Below, piece by piece: positions 42,977 to 50,947 of a stretch of 64,000 nt of DNA. The notes under the pieces are model-generated. The model was not told where the DNA came from. It worked only from the letters and a program-made list of their open reading frames with translations, and ran no database searches. The stretch's first letter is position 1. Each line of letters begins with the position of its first letter. The stretch is from Syntrophotaleaceae bacterium (GTDB taxonomy: Bacteria; Desulfobacterota; Desulfuromonadia; Desulfuromonadales; Syntrophotaleaceae), in NCBI GenBank assembly GCA_041390365.1, contig JAWKQB010000001.1, positions 744,001 to 808,000 on the forward strand. Reading direction: 5' to 3'. A program made the position numbers and the translations under genes.

Positions 42977-44052
42977 ACCGGCTGGAGGGTTTCTATCGGC
43001 GGATGGCCGTCCGGGGACCGAAAAGCGCCCTGGAATGGGCCCTTTTTCTGCCGCTGGTGCCCTGCGGAGTCCTGTATGGCGGGCTCGTCCGGCTCCGTAA
43101 CGCCCTCTACCTGCGGGGTATTCGTGCCAGGGAAAGAGCAGCCGTTCCCGTCGTCTCCGTCGGCAACCTGACCGTGGGCGGCACCGGCAAGACCCCCATG
43201 GTCGATTGGCTCATCCGCTACTTTCTCGCGAACGACCATCGGGTGGCGGTGATCAGCCGGGGGTACGGGGGGAAAAGGCGGACCGGGGTGCAGGTGGTCT
43301 GTTCGGGACAGGGTCCGGTGCTGTCTGCGGAAGACTGCGGGGATGAACCCTTTCTGCTTGCCCGCCGCAATCCCCGGGCCCTGGTCCTGGTCAGCCCCCG
43401 AAGGAAAGAAGCAGTCCGCACTGCGGTCGACACGTTGGGCGCCCAGGTGATTCTGCTGGACGACGGCTTTCAGCATCTGGCGGTCGCAAGAGATTTCGAC
43501 ATTGTTCTGCTGGATGCCCGCCGGCCCTTCGGCAACGGGCATGTTCTGCCCGCGGGTCTGCTGCGCGAGCCGAAAACGGGTCTCGCCAGAGGCCATCTGT
43601 TTGTCCTGACCCGCTGCCCGGAACACCTGTTTCCAAGCCTCCCCGTCGCCGGCACGGTCGTACGTTGCCGGCACAGACTGGAGCAGGAGGCGCAACGCAT
43701 CGACGGCGGAACAGAAACGCTTGCTTCCCTTGCCGGCCGAAAAGGCGTCGCTTTTGCCGGGATTGCCGAACCCGAAGGGTTTTTCCGCTCTCTCCGTGAA
43801 GCGGGATTGAATCTTGCCGGGGAGATCGCTTTCGGAGATCACTGTTCCTATGGACCCGGGGAACTGAATCGGCTGCAGGCCGCCTGCGTGGGAGCCGATT
43901 TTTTGGTTACCACCGAAAAGGACGGTGTGAAGCTCACCGCTTCCCAATTGCCGCTGCCCTGTTTTCAGGTGCCTATGGCTCTGGAATTTTACGAGGAAGG
44001 CGTCCTGCAATCCCTTCTTCGGCCGCTGCTAGCTAAGGAGAAGCCATTATGA
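42973..44052 (+). CDS. lpxK: Tetraacyldisaccharide 4'-kinase LpxK
   Basis: LpxK phosphorylates the 4' position of the lipid A disaccharide. The 359-residue product has a membrane-associated N-terminus (FLPLVPCGVLYGGLV, residues 26-40), the P-loop VSVGNLTVGGTGKTPMVDWL, AVISRGYGGK, and VILLDDGFQHLAVARDFD. The start overlaps waaA by four bases and the stop overlaps the small Trm112-like gene by four bases, so all three are translationally coupled. Confidence 0.95.
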   Translation: MNRLEGFYRRMAVRGPKSALEWALFLPLVPCGVLYGGLVRLRNALYLRGIRARERAAVPVVSVGNLTVGGTGKTPMVDWLIRYFLANDHRVAVISRGYGGKRRTGVQVVCSGQGPVLSAEDCGDEPFLLARRNPRALVLVSPRRKEAVRTAVDTLGAQVILLDDGFQHLAVARDFDIVLLDARRPFGNGHVLPAGLLREPKTGLARGHLFVLTRCPEHLFPSLPVAGTVVRCRHRLEQEAQRIDGGTETLASLAGRKGVAFAGIAEPEGFFRSLREAGLNLAGEIAFGDHCSYGPGELNRLQAACVGADFLVTTEKDGVKLTASQLPLPCFQVPMALEFYEEGVLQSLLRPLLAKEKPL

Positions 44053-44228
44053 CCCTTTCCCCTGAACTTCTGGCGATACTGGTCTGTCCCAAGTGCAAAG
44101 GTCCCCTTCTTTACCGGGAGGTGCAGGAACTGCTAATATGTGAAACCTGCCGACTGGCCTATCCGATCCGGGACGGTATTCCGGTGATGTTGATTGAAGA
44201 GGCTGTTGAAATCCCTCGGGAGGAGTGA
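44049..44228 (+). CDS. Trm112-like small zinc-ribbon protein (YcaR type)
   Basis: This 59-residue protein (MTLSPELLAILVCPKCKG at its start) is a Trm112/YcaR-family zinc ribbon: the CPKC pair (residues 13-16), the CETC pair, and the family's hallmark RLAYPIRDGIPVML. Eukaryotic and archaeal Trm112 activates methyltransferases; the bacterial relatives, often found next to lpxK, have no settled role. It is translationally coupled to lpxK by a four-base overlap (ATGA). Its final stop codon lies inside the start of a heptad array. Confidence 0.9.
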   Translation: MTLSPELLAILVCPKCKGPLLYREVQELLICETCRLAYPIRDGIPVMLIEEAVEIPREE

Positions 44229-44283
44229 GGTGTGAGGTGTGAGGTGGGGGGGTACCAATTCCGCATTACGTCTTACGGATTAC
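44225..44283. repeat. Two heptad arrays before waaF
   Basis: Three perfect GTGAGGT units occupy 44225-44245, overlapping the stop codon of the small zinc-ribbon gene. A second array of three degenerate units GCATTAC, GTCTTAC, GGATTAC occupies 44263-44283. The two have unrelated sequences but the same seven-base period. Confidence 0.75.
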
Positions 44284-44306
44284 GTTTTTTTCGGAGTTTT
44301 CGTCTT

Positions 44307-45338
44307 TTGAAAAAGCTCGATAAGGGAAAAATTAAAAAGATTCTAGTGCGTTCGACCAACTGGGTCGGGGATGCGGTCATGACGACTCCGGCCATGGGGG
44401 CGTTGCGCGCCACCTTTTCGGAAGCGGAAATCGTGGTGGTGGCCAATCCTCTGGTTGCCGAACTGTTTCGTCATCACCCCTACTGTGATCGGGTGATCGT
44501 TTATGATGCCAAGGGTCTGCATCAGGGGTTTGGCGGTTTATGGCGCTTTTCCAAAATACTGCGCCGTGAAAGATTCGATCTGGCCGTTCTTCTGCAGAAC
44601 GCCATCGAGGCGGCCCTGATGGCTTTTCTTGCCGGAATCTCACGCCGTGCCGGTTACCGGACCGACGCCCGGGGCCCGTTGCTGACCCACTCCGTGCCGA
44701 TTGGACAAGCCGAGCGGCAGCTGCATCACACCGACTATTACCGCCTGATGCTGGATCGGATCGGGGTCCAGGGCGGTGACGGACGGTTGCGTCTTGAATG
44801 TACCGCAGAAGAAATGGCCTGGGCCGATAAAACGCTTGGCGCCGGACAGTGGATTGCAGTCAATCCCGGTGCCGCCTACGGTTCCGCCAAGCGCTGGTTT
44901 CCGGAACGGTTCGCCGAAACAGCCGATCGGCTGGTCGAGGAGTACGGGGTGAACATCGTTCTTACCGGCGGACCGGGAGAGAAGGAAATCGGCCGCGACA
45001 TTGCCGCAGCCATGTCCGCCCGGCCCCTCAACCTCATCGGCGAAACCACAATGCGGCAGTTGATGGCGGTGCTGGCGTCGGTCCGGCTGCTGGTGACCAA
45101 TGACTCCGGTCCCATGCATGTCGGGGCCGCCTTCGGCGTACCCATCGTCGCCGTATTCGGTCCCACCGATCACACCACCACAAGTCCACTGGCGGACAAT
45201 TGCCGCATCGTGCGCAAGGAAACGGATTGCGCCCCCTGCCTGCTCCGGCAATGTCCGACCGATCATCGCTGCATGAAGGCGATTGCCGCCGGGGATGTCC
45301 TGGAGGCGGCGCGGGAACTGCTTGGAGAAAAACCGTGA
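44307..45338 (+). CDS. waaF: ADP-heptose:LPS heptosyltransferase II (WaaF, GT9)
   Basis: The 343-residue GT9 enzyme adds L-glycero-D-manno-heptose to the inner core. ILVRSTNWVGDAVMTTPAM is the WaaF-type N-terminus. NPGAAYGSAKRWFPERFAE and VTNDSGPMHVGAAFGVPIVAVFGPTDH bind the nucleotide sugar. The start is TTG at 44307 with GGAG ten bases upstream; longer readings would translate the heptad arrays and are rejected. The stop overlaps the next gene by four bases. Confidence 0.93.
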   Translation: MKKLDKGKIKKILVRSTNWVGDAVMTTPAMGALRATFSEAEIVVVANPLVAELFRHHPYCDRVIVYDAKGLHQGFGGLWRFSKILRRERFDLAVLLQNAIEAALMAFLAGISRRAGYRTDARGPLLTHSVPIGQAERQLHHTDYYRLMLDRIGVQGGDGRLRLECTAEEMAWADKTLGAGQWIAVNPGAAYGSAKRWFPERFAETADRLVEEYGVNIVLTGGPGEKEIGRDIAAAMSARPLNLIGETTMRQLMAVLASVRLLVTNDSGPMHVGAAFGVPIVAVFGPTDHTTTSPLADNCRIVRKETDCAPCLLRQCPTDHRCMKAIAAGDVLEAARELLGEKP

Positions 45339-46396
45339 AAGCCCTTGTTGTCAAAACGAGCGCCCTGGGCGACGTGGTCCACGCTCTCCCTGTTCTGGCC
45401 TGGCTGAAAAGCGCCGATCCTGGTATTGAGATCGACTGGCTGGTGGAGGAAGGTTTTGCATCGCTTCTCGAAGGACATCCCCTGTTGCGGAAGGTTCACC
45501 GGCTCGGTCTGAAGCGCTGGCGGCGTCAGGGTTGGAGGGCCACGTTGGGCGGAGTTCGCGAGGTCATCGGCAACCTCCGGCGGGAGAAGTACGACCTGGT
45601 GCTTGATCTGCAGGGGAACAGCAAGAGCGCACTTTTCACGCTATTTTCCGGGGCAGCCCGGCGTTACGGCTTTGACCGGACCGGGGTGCGGGAATGGCCC
45701 AACCTGCTGGCCACCAACCATAAGGTGAAGCTGGGACCGGACGATCATCATATCAGCGAGCGATCTCTTGCGGTGGCGAGGGCGGCTTTGCCTGAAGGGA
45801 AGGGCGCTCCTCCTGCTGGGCCCATGCATGTCTCGGAAGAAGCCGGCGCTGCAGTTTCCCGTCACCTGGCGGCATTGGGTCTCGAAAACCGGCCCTTGGT
45901 CGTGCTGCAGTACGGCACCACCTGGGTCACGAAACTCTGGCCCCTGGAGTGCTGGCAGGAACTTGTCGGCAGGTTGTGTCGTGAAGGCGATCTGAGGCCG
46001 GTGCTGATATGGGGCAACGATGATGAACATGAGGCCTGCAGGGAAATCTCGAAAGCCGCACAGGGCATGGCTGTTATCTGGCCGCGGGGCAGCTTGCCCG
46101 AATTGGTGGCCCTGTTGAAAAAAGCAGATCTTGTGGTGGGCGGGGATACCGGTCCGATTCATATTGCCGCTGCCGTAGGAACCCCGACGGTTTCCCTTTT
46201 CCGGGTGACCGACGCAACCCGCAACGGTCCCCGCGGGGAGGCGCATATCCGTCTTCAGGCGCCCATGGACTGTTCTCCCTGTCTCCGCAAGCATTGCGAG
46301 CGGGATGATGAGTGCGGGCGGAGCATTGATGTGGATGCGGTCGCGGAAGGGATCTTCCGCCTTCTCAAGGGAAAGCCCAATGAGCCAGTTTGTTGA
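45335..46396 (+). CDS. waaC: LPS heptosyltransferase I (WaaC-like, GT9)
   Basis: The 353-residue GT9 protein starts MKALVVKTSALGDVVHALPVL, as WaaC does, and keeps YDLVLDLQGNSKSAL and VVGGDTGPIHIAAAVGTPTVSLF. WaaC adds the first heptose to Kdo. The start is GTG 45335, overlapping the waaF stop (GTGA), with TTGGAG upstream. It ends 17 bases inside the following kinase gene. Assignment to WaaC rather than another GT9 enzyme relies on the N-terminal pattern and on pairing with WaaF. Confidence 0.9.
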   Translation: MKALVVKTSALGDVVHALPVLAWLKSADPGIEIDWLVEEGFASLLEGHPLLRKVHRLGLKRWRRQGWRATLGGVREVIGNLRREKYDLVLDLQGNSKSALFTLFSGAARRYGFDRTGVREWPNLLATNHKVKLGPDDHHISERSLAVARAALPEGKGAPPAGPMHVSEEAGAAVSRHLAALGLENRPLVVLQYGTTWVTKLWPLECWQELVGRLCREGDLRPVLIWGNDDEHEACREISKAAQGMAVIWPRGSLPELVALLKKADLVVGGDTGPIHIAAAVGTPTVSLFRVTDATRNGPRGEAHIRLQAPMDCSPCLRKHCERDDECGRSIDVDAVAEGIFRLLKGKPNEPVC

Positions 46397-47222
46397 AATG
46401 GGCGATATCCTGGTCGCTTCTGAGTTTTGGCCTGTGCTGCAGAAAGCGGGGCTGACAAGCTTCGAGGCGTTTATGGATTTTTCCGGGGGGCAACGTATCG
46501 TTCATAAACGGGGACGCTCGGTTTTTCGCTTTGAGATCGGGGAAAGGGCTTTTTACCTCAAACGGAATTTTGTTCATCCCGTCGAGTTGTGGAAGAAGCT
46601 CTCACGAGGCAAGCTCCCTCCTCGCGGTGCTCTTGAGGAGTGGAAGAACATCCTTGCCGTAGCAAGCGCCGGAGTCCCCACCGTTCGTCCGGTCGTCTTT
46701 GGCGAGCGCACCTTCCTGGGAATGGAACGGATCTCTTTTACGGTCACGGAAGAACTCTATGGTGCCCGTCCGCTGGATGAAATTGTCCGCGACAGATTCC
46801 GCAATTCCGGCCAATTTATGGAAAAGCGGACTCTCATTGCAAAGATGGCCGAACTTGCCCGATGTCTCCACCATGCAGGAATGAATCACCAGGATTTTTA
46901 CCTGAATCATTTCTTTCTTGGACAGGGAGGTGAACTCTACCTGCTCGACCTGCAAAGGGTACAGCGGCGTTCCAGGGTGCCGGGTCGCTATAAGGTCAAA
47001 GACCTGGGGCAGCTTAACTATTCCGCTCTATACTATGGCGGCTTTACCCGAACCGATCGTCTGCGTTTTCTGCTGAGGTATCTGGATCGAAAATTCCTGT
47101 CTCGCGAGGATAAACGCCTTGCTCGGCAGATTATCGACAAAACGGCCCGGATTGCCCGCCACGATGTCAAACTGACCGCACGTCGGCGAAAGAGGGGGGA
47201 ATTGCCCCCGGCCGCACAATGA
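46380..47222 (+). CDS. LPS core heptose kinase-like protein (WaaP/InaA family)
   Basis: The 280-residue protein is a eukaryotic-like kinase of the Kdo/WaaP/InaA family, which phosphorylates LPS core sugars at the inner face of the inner membrane. Lys61 (FYLKR) is the likely ATP lysine. NHQDFYLNHFFLG holds catalytic Asp172 and Asn176, and YLLDLQR carries the metal-binding Asp190. KVKDLGQLNYSALYYG matches the WaaP-type tail. It starts within the end of waaC (17-base overlap). It is one of three kinase genes in this block. Confidence 0.87.
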   Translation: MSQFVEMGDILVASEFWPVLQKAGLTSFEAFMDFSGGQRIVHKRGRSVFRFEIGERAFYLKRNFVHPVELWKKLSRGKLPPRGALEEWKNILAVASAGVPTVRPVVFGERTFLGMERISFTVTEELYGARPLDEIVRDRFRNSGQFMEKRTLIAKMAELARCLHHAGMNHQDFYLNHFFLGQGGELYLLDLQRVQRRSRVPGRYKVKDLGQLNYSALYYGGFTRTDRLRFLLRYLDRKFLSREDKRLARQIIDKTARIARHDVKLTARRRKRGELPPAAQ

Positions 47223-47244
47223 CGAGATAATAAGGAATCCTGCC

Positions 47245-48141
47245 ATGCAGTGGTCTGTCGTTATTCCCACCTACAATTACGGTCGGTTTATTGAACGGTG
47301 TCTGAATTCGGTTCTTTCCCAGCCCGGCGACAGTTATGAAATCATCGTCGTCGACGATGGTTCCAAGGACGATACCGGAGAGCGCATTGCAGCTCTCGCA
47401 AAGGCTGTTCCTGCAGGGCGATTGCGTTACTTCTATCAGGCAAACCAGGGTCCTTCCGCAGCCCGGAACATGGGGATAAGCCAGGCCGCAGGCGAGTTTA
47501 TCTGGTTTCTGGATTCCGATGATCGTCTCACCGCCGACGCCTTCGGTCATATGCAGCGAGCGGTAGAGTTGAACGTGCGGGGAGAACTGTTTTTCGGCGG
47601 ATATCGGTCGGTTGCCGAAGACGGCACGGGAACCGACAAGTTGCCGGGGGATTTGGGATCAAACCGGACCGAGAATTTTCGAAGATATCTCCTCAAAAGC
47701 CTTAAAACCGTAACGACCGGAGCCGTGGCGGTTCGAAAAAAGGCTCTCGGAGACTTGAGGTTCCCACAGGGGATCCATTCCAACGAGGATATTGTTTTGT
47801 TCGGCCACCTGGTGGCCAGGTGTGAAGCCGTGGCCGTGCCCAAGGTGGTGGTGGAAAAAATTCGTCATCCCGCCAGCCTGCGCGGAAATCTGACCCGAAT
47901 CGAAGAAACAGGCTTGCGTTCTGTCGATTGTTTGTTTGATGTCAACGTTTTAACTGAAGAACAGATGCAGTTCCGTTCACTGTACTTCGGCAACCGTTGC
48001 CTGGAACTGTTTCGTGCCCACTATCTGCATGAAAATTATTCACAGGCTCGCAGTTATTATCGAGAGGCTCTGAAATGCTGTCCTAAATATCTTTTCAAAT
48101 CATCATATTTGCTAAAATTTTTATGTTCTTTCCTCAAATGA
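47245..48141 (+). CDS. Glycosyltransferase family 2
   Basis: The 298-residue GT-A enzyme has VVIPTYNYGRFIERCLNSV, IIVVDDGSKDDTGE, the conserved QGPSAARNMGI, and FLDSDDRLT with the metal-binding DxD. It is an inverting sugar transferase, probably acting on the LPS core given its neighbours. No membrane segment is evident. The sugar cannot be inferred. Base composition turns AT-rich near its 3' end, continuing into the next gene. Confidence 0.9.
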   Translation: MQWSVVIPTYNYGRFIERCLNSVLSQPGDSYEIIVVDDGSKDDTGERIAALAKAVPAGRLRYFYQANQGPSAARNMGISQAAGEFIWFLDSDDRLTADAFGHMQRAVELNVRGELFFGGYRSVAEDGTGTDKLPGDLGSNRTENFRRYLLKSLKTVTTGAVAVRKKALGDLRFPQGIHSNEDIVLFGHLVARCEAVAVPKVVVEKIRHPASLRGNLTRIEETGLRSVDCLFDVNVLTEEQMQFRSLYFGNRCLELFRAHYLHENYSQARSYYREALKCCPKYLFKSSYLLKFLCSFLK

Positions 48142-48170
48142 TTTACCAGTTTTAAAGGAAGATGCAGGAA

Positions 48171-48899
48171 ATGAAACTAAATCGAAAAATTGCCAAGGCA
48201 TTTGGATATGAGTTGATAAATCTTCAAAAAAATCCCACCTCCTGCTCTCATGTCATGAATTTAATAAAGCATTATGGAATAGATCTAGTCCTCGACGTAG
48301 GTGCAAATAAAGGTCAATTTGGCAAAATGCTAAGAAGTGAGGGTTATATAGGGAAAATTTATTCTTTCGAGCCAGTATCAAAAACTTTCGAAGAATTGTC
48401 CATGGCTTCTAAAGACGATGAAAACTGGGCTGTATATAAAATGGCTCTTGGTGATTCACCTGGAGAGTTGACAATAAATATAGCAGAATCATCGGATTTA
48501 TCTTCATTTCTAAACCCAAATGATTTTGGAAAAGAAAAGTTCAAAAATTTCGAAATAAAAAATCAAGAAAAGGTGATTGTTGAGACAATAGATAATTTTA
48601 TAAAAAAATATTTAACCGAAGAAGATGGCAAAAGAATATTTTTAAAAATGGACACACAAGGATACGATCTCAATGTTTTTAATGGAGCATTAAACTCCTT
48701 GGATCATATAATTTGCATTCTTTCGGAACTCGCCTTAATACCTATCTATTCCGGCATGCCGCATTATCTTGATGTTTTGAAAAAGTATGAGGAGGAAGGA
48801 TTTGTTATCACAGGTCTATATCCAATCAGCCGTAAAGAAGATTTTTCGGTAATTGAAGTCGATTGCATGTTGCTGAATATAAAAAGGATTTGTTCATAG
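48171..48899 (+). CDS. FkbM-family methyltransferase
   Basis: The 242-residue product is an S-adenosylmethionine-dependent methyltransferase of the FkbM family. DLVLDVGANKGQFGKMLR binds the cofactor. KIYSFEPVSKTFEEL, VETIDNFI and FLKMDTQGYDLNVFNGA complete the domain. Such enzymes O-methylate sugars in surface polysaccharides. The gene is visibly richer in A and T than its neighbours and uses codons such as ATA, AAA and TTA that they avoid, which suggests recent acquisition. ATG 48171 has AAAGGAA ten bases upstream; ATG 48162 is too close to that site. Confidence 0.88.
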   Translation: MKLNRKIAKAFGYELINLQKNPTSCSHVMNLIKHYGIDLVLDVGANKGQFGKMLRSEGYIGKIYSFEPVSKTFEELSMASKDDENWAVYKMALGDSPGELTINIAESSDLSSFLNPNDFGKEKFKNFEIKNQEKVIVETIDNFIKKYLTEEDGKRIFLKMDTQGYDLNVFNGALNSLDHIICILSELALIPIYSGMPHYLDVLKKYEEEGFVITGLYPISRKEDFSVIEVDCMLLNIKRICS

Positions 48900-48910
48900 A
48901 GGAGAATTTG

Positions 48911-49762
48911 ATGGAGCAGAATGGCAAAGGTGAATGCCTGAAAACCGATTGGTCCCACATCAGACTGGCCTACGTGATCTATTACTATCTGGACCAGGAG
49001 AATTCTTCCTCCCTGCTCGACCTGCTGCGGGAATATGCGGCTTATCCCAAGGAAATCATCGATTACATCCATTTTGTGGTGGTCGATGATGGCTCCCCCG
49101 TTAAGGTTTCGATTCCTGACGGCATCAATCTCAACCTGACCTTCCTGCGCATCGACCGGGACATAGCATGGAATCAGGGGGGGGCCCGCAATCTCGGCAT
49201 CGTCATGGCAAAGTGCGACAAGATCTTTACGACCGACCTTGATCACAAGCTGCCCGAACCCACTCTTCGCGAACTGGTGAAGAGGAAGAATCCCGGACGG
49301 ACATTTTTCAAGTTCCAGCGTCTGGACGAGGAGGGAAAGGACATCGGCTACCATTTGAACACGCTATTCTTTTCCCGGGCCCGGTACCTCCGGTTTTACG
49401 GGATAGATGAGCAGTTTTGCGGGCATTACGGTTATGAGGACGCCCTTTTCTGGCGCTGGCAGCGCTATCACGGAACCCGTTTCCTCTATCTGCCAAATCG
49501 ATTCTACTGCATCAACCGGAGCAAGATCGACCTCGGCAAGGCTTACCACTCCCTGCATCGGGACTTGAACCATAATCGGCCTCTGGCCGAAAAGGCCAAA
49601 AGCGACTGGAAGACGTTCGGCGCTCAAGCCGGTCACAGCCGTCAGTTCCTCTGTTTCCCCTGGCAGTTTGTCGAGGAACGGCGAAGAGATACGGAGTTGC
49701 CGCCTCTGCAGCCTGACCGCATGTGGGCTAGAACCTGGTGGTGGCGATGGCTGGTGGGATGA
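48911..49762 (+). CDS. GT2-like glycosyltransferase
   Basis: The 283-residue product has a GT-A nucleotide-sugar fold: FVVVDDGSPVKV, WNQGGARNLGIVMAKC, and FTTDLDHKLP with a DxD-like DLDH. GHYGYEDALFWRWQRYHG matches the acceptor-side motif (ED) of galactosyltransferase-type GT2 enzymes. Role and sugar are unknown, most likely LPS core or surface glycan. GAGGAGAA precedes the start. The base composition returns to the GC-rich norm, so the AT-rich insert is limited to the preceding gene. Confidence 0.82.
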   Translation: MEQNGKGECLKTDWSHIRLAYVIYYYLDQENSSSLLDLLREYAAYPKEIIDYIHFVVVDDGSPVKVSIPDGINLNLTFLRIDRDIAWNQGGARNLGIVMAKCDKIFTTDLDHKLPEPTLRELVKRKNPGRTFFKFQRLDEEGKDIGYHLNTLFFSRARYLRFYGIDEQFCGHYGYEDALFWRWQRYHGTRFLYLPNRFYCINRSKIDLGKAYHSLHRDLNHNRPLAEKAKSDWKTFGAQAGHSRQFLCFPWQFVEERRRDTELPPLQPDRMWARTWWWRWLVG

Positions 49763-50940
49763 TGCCTGATGCCGGAGGTCGGGCAAAATTGAAGATCGCC
49801 CTCGTCAACAAGGTATTTTCCCTTTCTCATGGAGGATTGGAACGCTTTTCCGTCAATCTGGCGGTGACCTTGCAGGGAGCCGGGCATGAAGTTCATGTTT
49901 TCGGCCAGAGTTTCTCCGGGCTGCCGGAAGGCATTGTTCTCCACCTGTTGCCGGACACGGGCAAGTCTTTTTTGGGAGGATTGCTGAAATTTCACCGCCT
50001 GGCGAGCCGCGCAATAGGCAAGGGTCGATTCGATATCGTCCTTGGTCTGACCCGGTTTTATCCAATGGATGTATACCGGATGGGGGATGGGCTCCAGCGT
50101 CACTGGATGAGAATCTGTTATCCTTTTCTTCCATGGCGCTGGTTCAATTACCTGGTCAATACCGCGCATGCGGCAAATCTCTATCTGGAAAGAAAAATAT
50201 TGAGTGGCGGGGTCCGGCGCATCATCACCAATTCCCGTCTGTGCAAAGAGCAGGTCTGCAAATATTACAAATTTCCTGAAGAGAATGTGGAAGTCGTCTA
50301 CAACGGAGTGGATCACAGTTTGTTCCATTCGGACGCCCGCCCCGCCTGGCGCTCCACCATTCGAAAAGAGCTTGGGCTTGGAGCCGAAGATATCGCTCTG
50401 CTGCATGTTTCCAACAATTGGCAGCGGAAAGGGCTGGAAACGACTCTGAAGGCGATGGCTGCGATGGGGCAATCCGGCGAAAGAATGCACCTGATTGTCG
50501 CAGGTCGTGGAAAGGTCGAAATTTTTCGCCGCCTGGCCGGGCATCTGGGCCTGGAGAAACGGATCCATTTCATCGGTTCTTGCACGCAGATGGAGCGATA
50601 CTATGCGGCAGGAGATCTGCTGGTTCTGCCGACTTTATACGATCCCTTTTCGAATGTGTGCCTTGAAGCCATGGCCTGCGGCCTGCCGGTGGTGACCACA
50701 GCCGCTAATGGTGCCTCGGAGATTTTGGTTGAGGGGGAGACCGGCTATGTTCAGAAGGATCCGAAAGATATGCAGGAACTCGCTCAAATTCTGGAAAAAT
50801 GCCTGGATTCCACCGCTCTGCTGAGAATGGGAGAGGCTGCCCGCCGGGATTCAGAAGCTTTTACCCTCGGCAGAAACATGCAACAAATTCTTGAGGTTTT
50901 TGAAAAGGTTGTCGCGGAAAAGACGAGATTCTCGAGGTGA
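49759..50940 (+). CDS. Glycosyltransferase family 4, WaaG-like
   Basis: The 393-residue GT-B enzyme has LVNKVFSLSHGGLERFSVNLA in the donor-loop position, an internal VVYNGVDHSLF hinge, and the C-terminal nucleotide-sugar domain with LHVSNNWQRKG, VAGRGKVE and LPTLYDPFSNVCLEAMACGLPVVTT. The last contains the E-x7-E-type motif of retaining GT4 enzymes. It probably adds a hexose to the core. The start overlaps the previous stop; ATG 49762 is equally possible. A kinase gene follows after seven bases. Confidence 0.9.
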   Translation: MMPDAGGRAKLKIALVNKVFSLSHGGLERFSVNLAVTLQGAGHEVHVFGQSFSGLPEGIVLHLLPDTGKSFLGGLLKFHRLASRAIGKGRFDIVLGLTRFYPMDVYRMGDGLQRHWMRICYPFLPWRWFNYLVNTAHAANLYLERKILSGGVRRIITNSRLCKEQVCKYYKFPEENVEVVYNGVDHSLFHSDARPAWRSTIRKELGLGAEDIALLHVSNNWQRKGLETTLKAMAAMGQSGERMHLIVAGRGKVEIFRRLAGHLGLEKRIHFIGSCTQMERYYAAGDLLVLPTLYDPFSNVCLEAMACGLPVVTTAANGASEILVEGETGYVQKDPKDMQELAQILEKCLDSTALLRMGEAARRDSEAFTLGRNMQQILEVFEKVVAEKTRFSR

Positions 50941-50947
50941 ACAGGGC

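Noticed and set aside
44232..44306. Upstream extension of waaF from 44232
   Set aside because: It translates the heptad arrays into a sequence with no family character; TTG 44307 has a binding site and the correct N-terminus.
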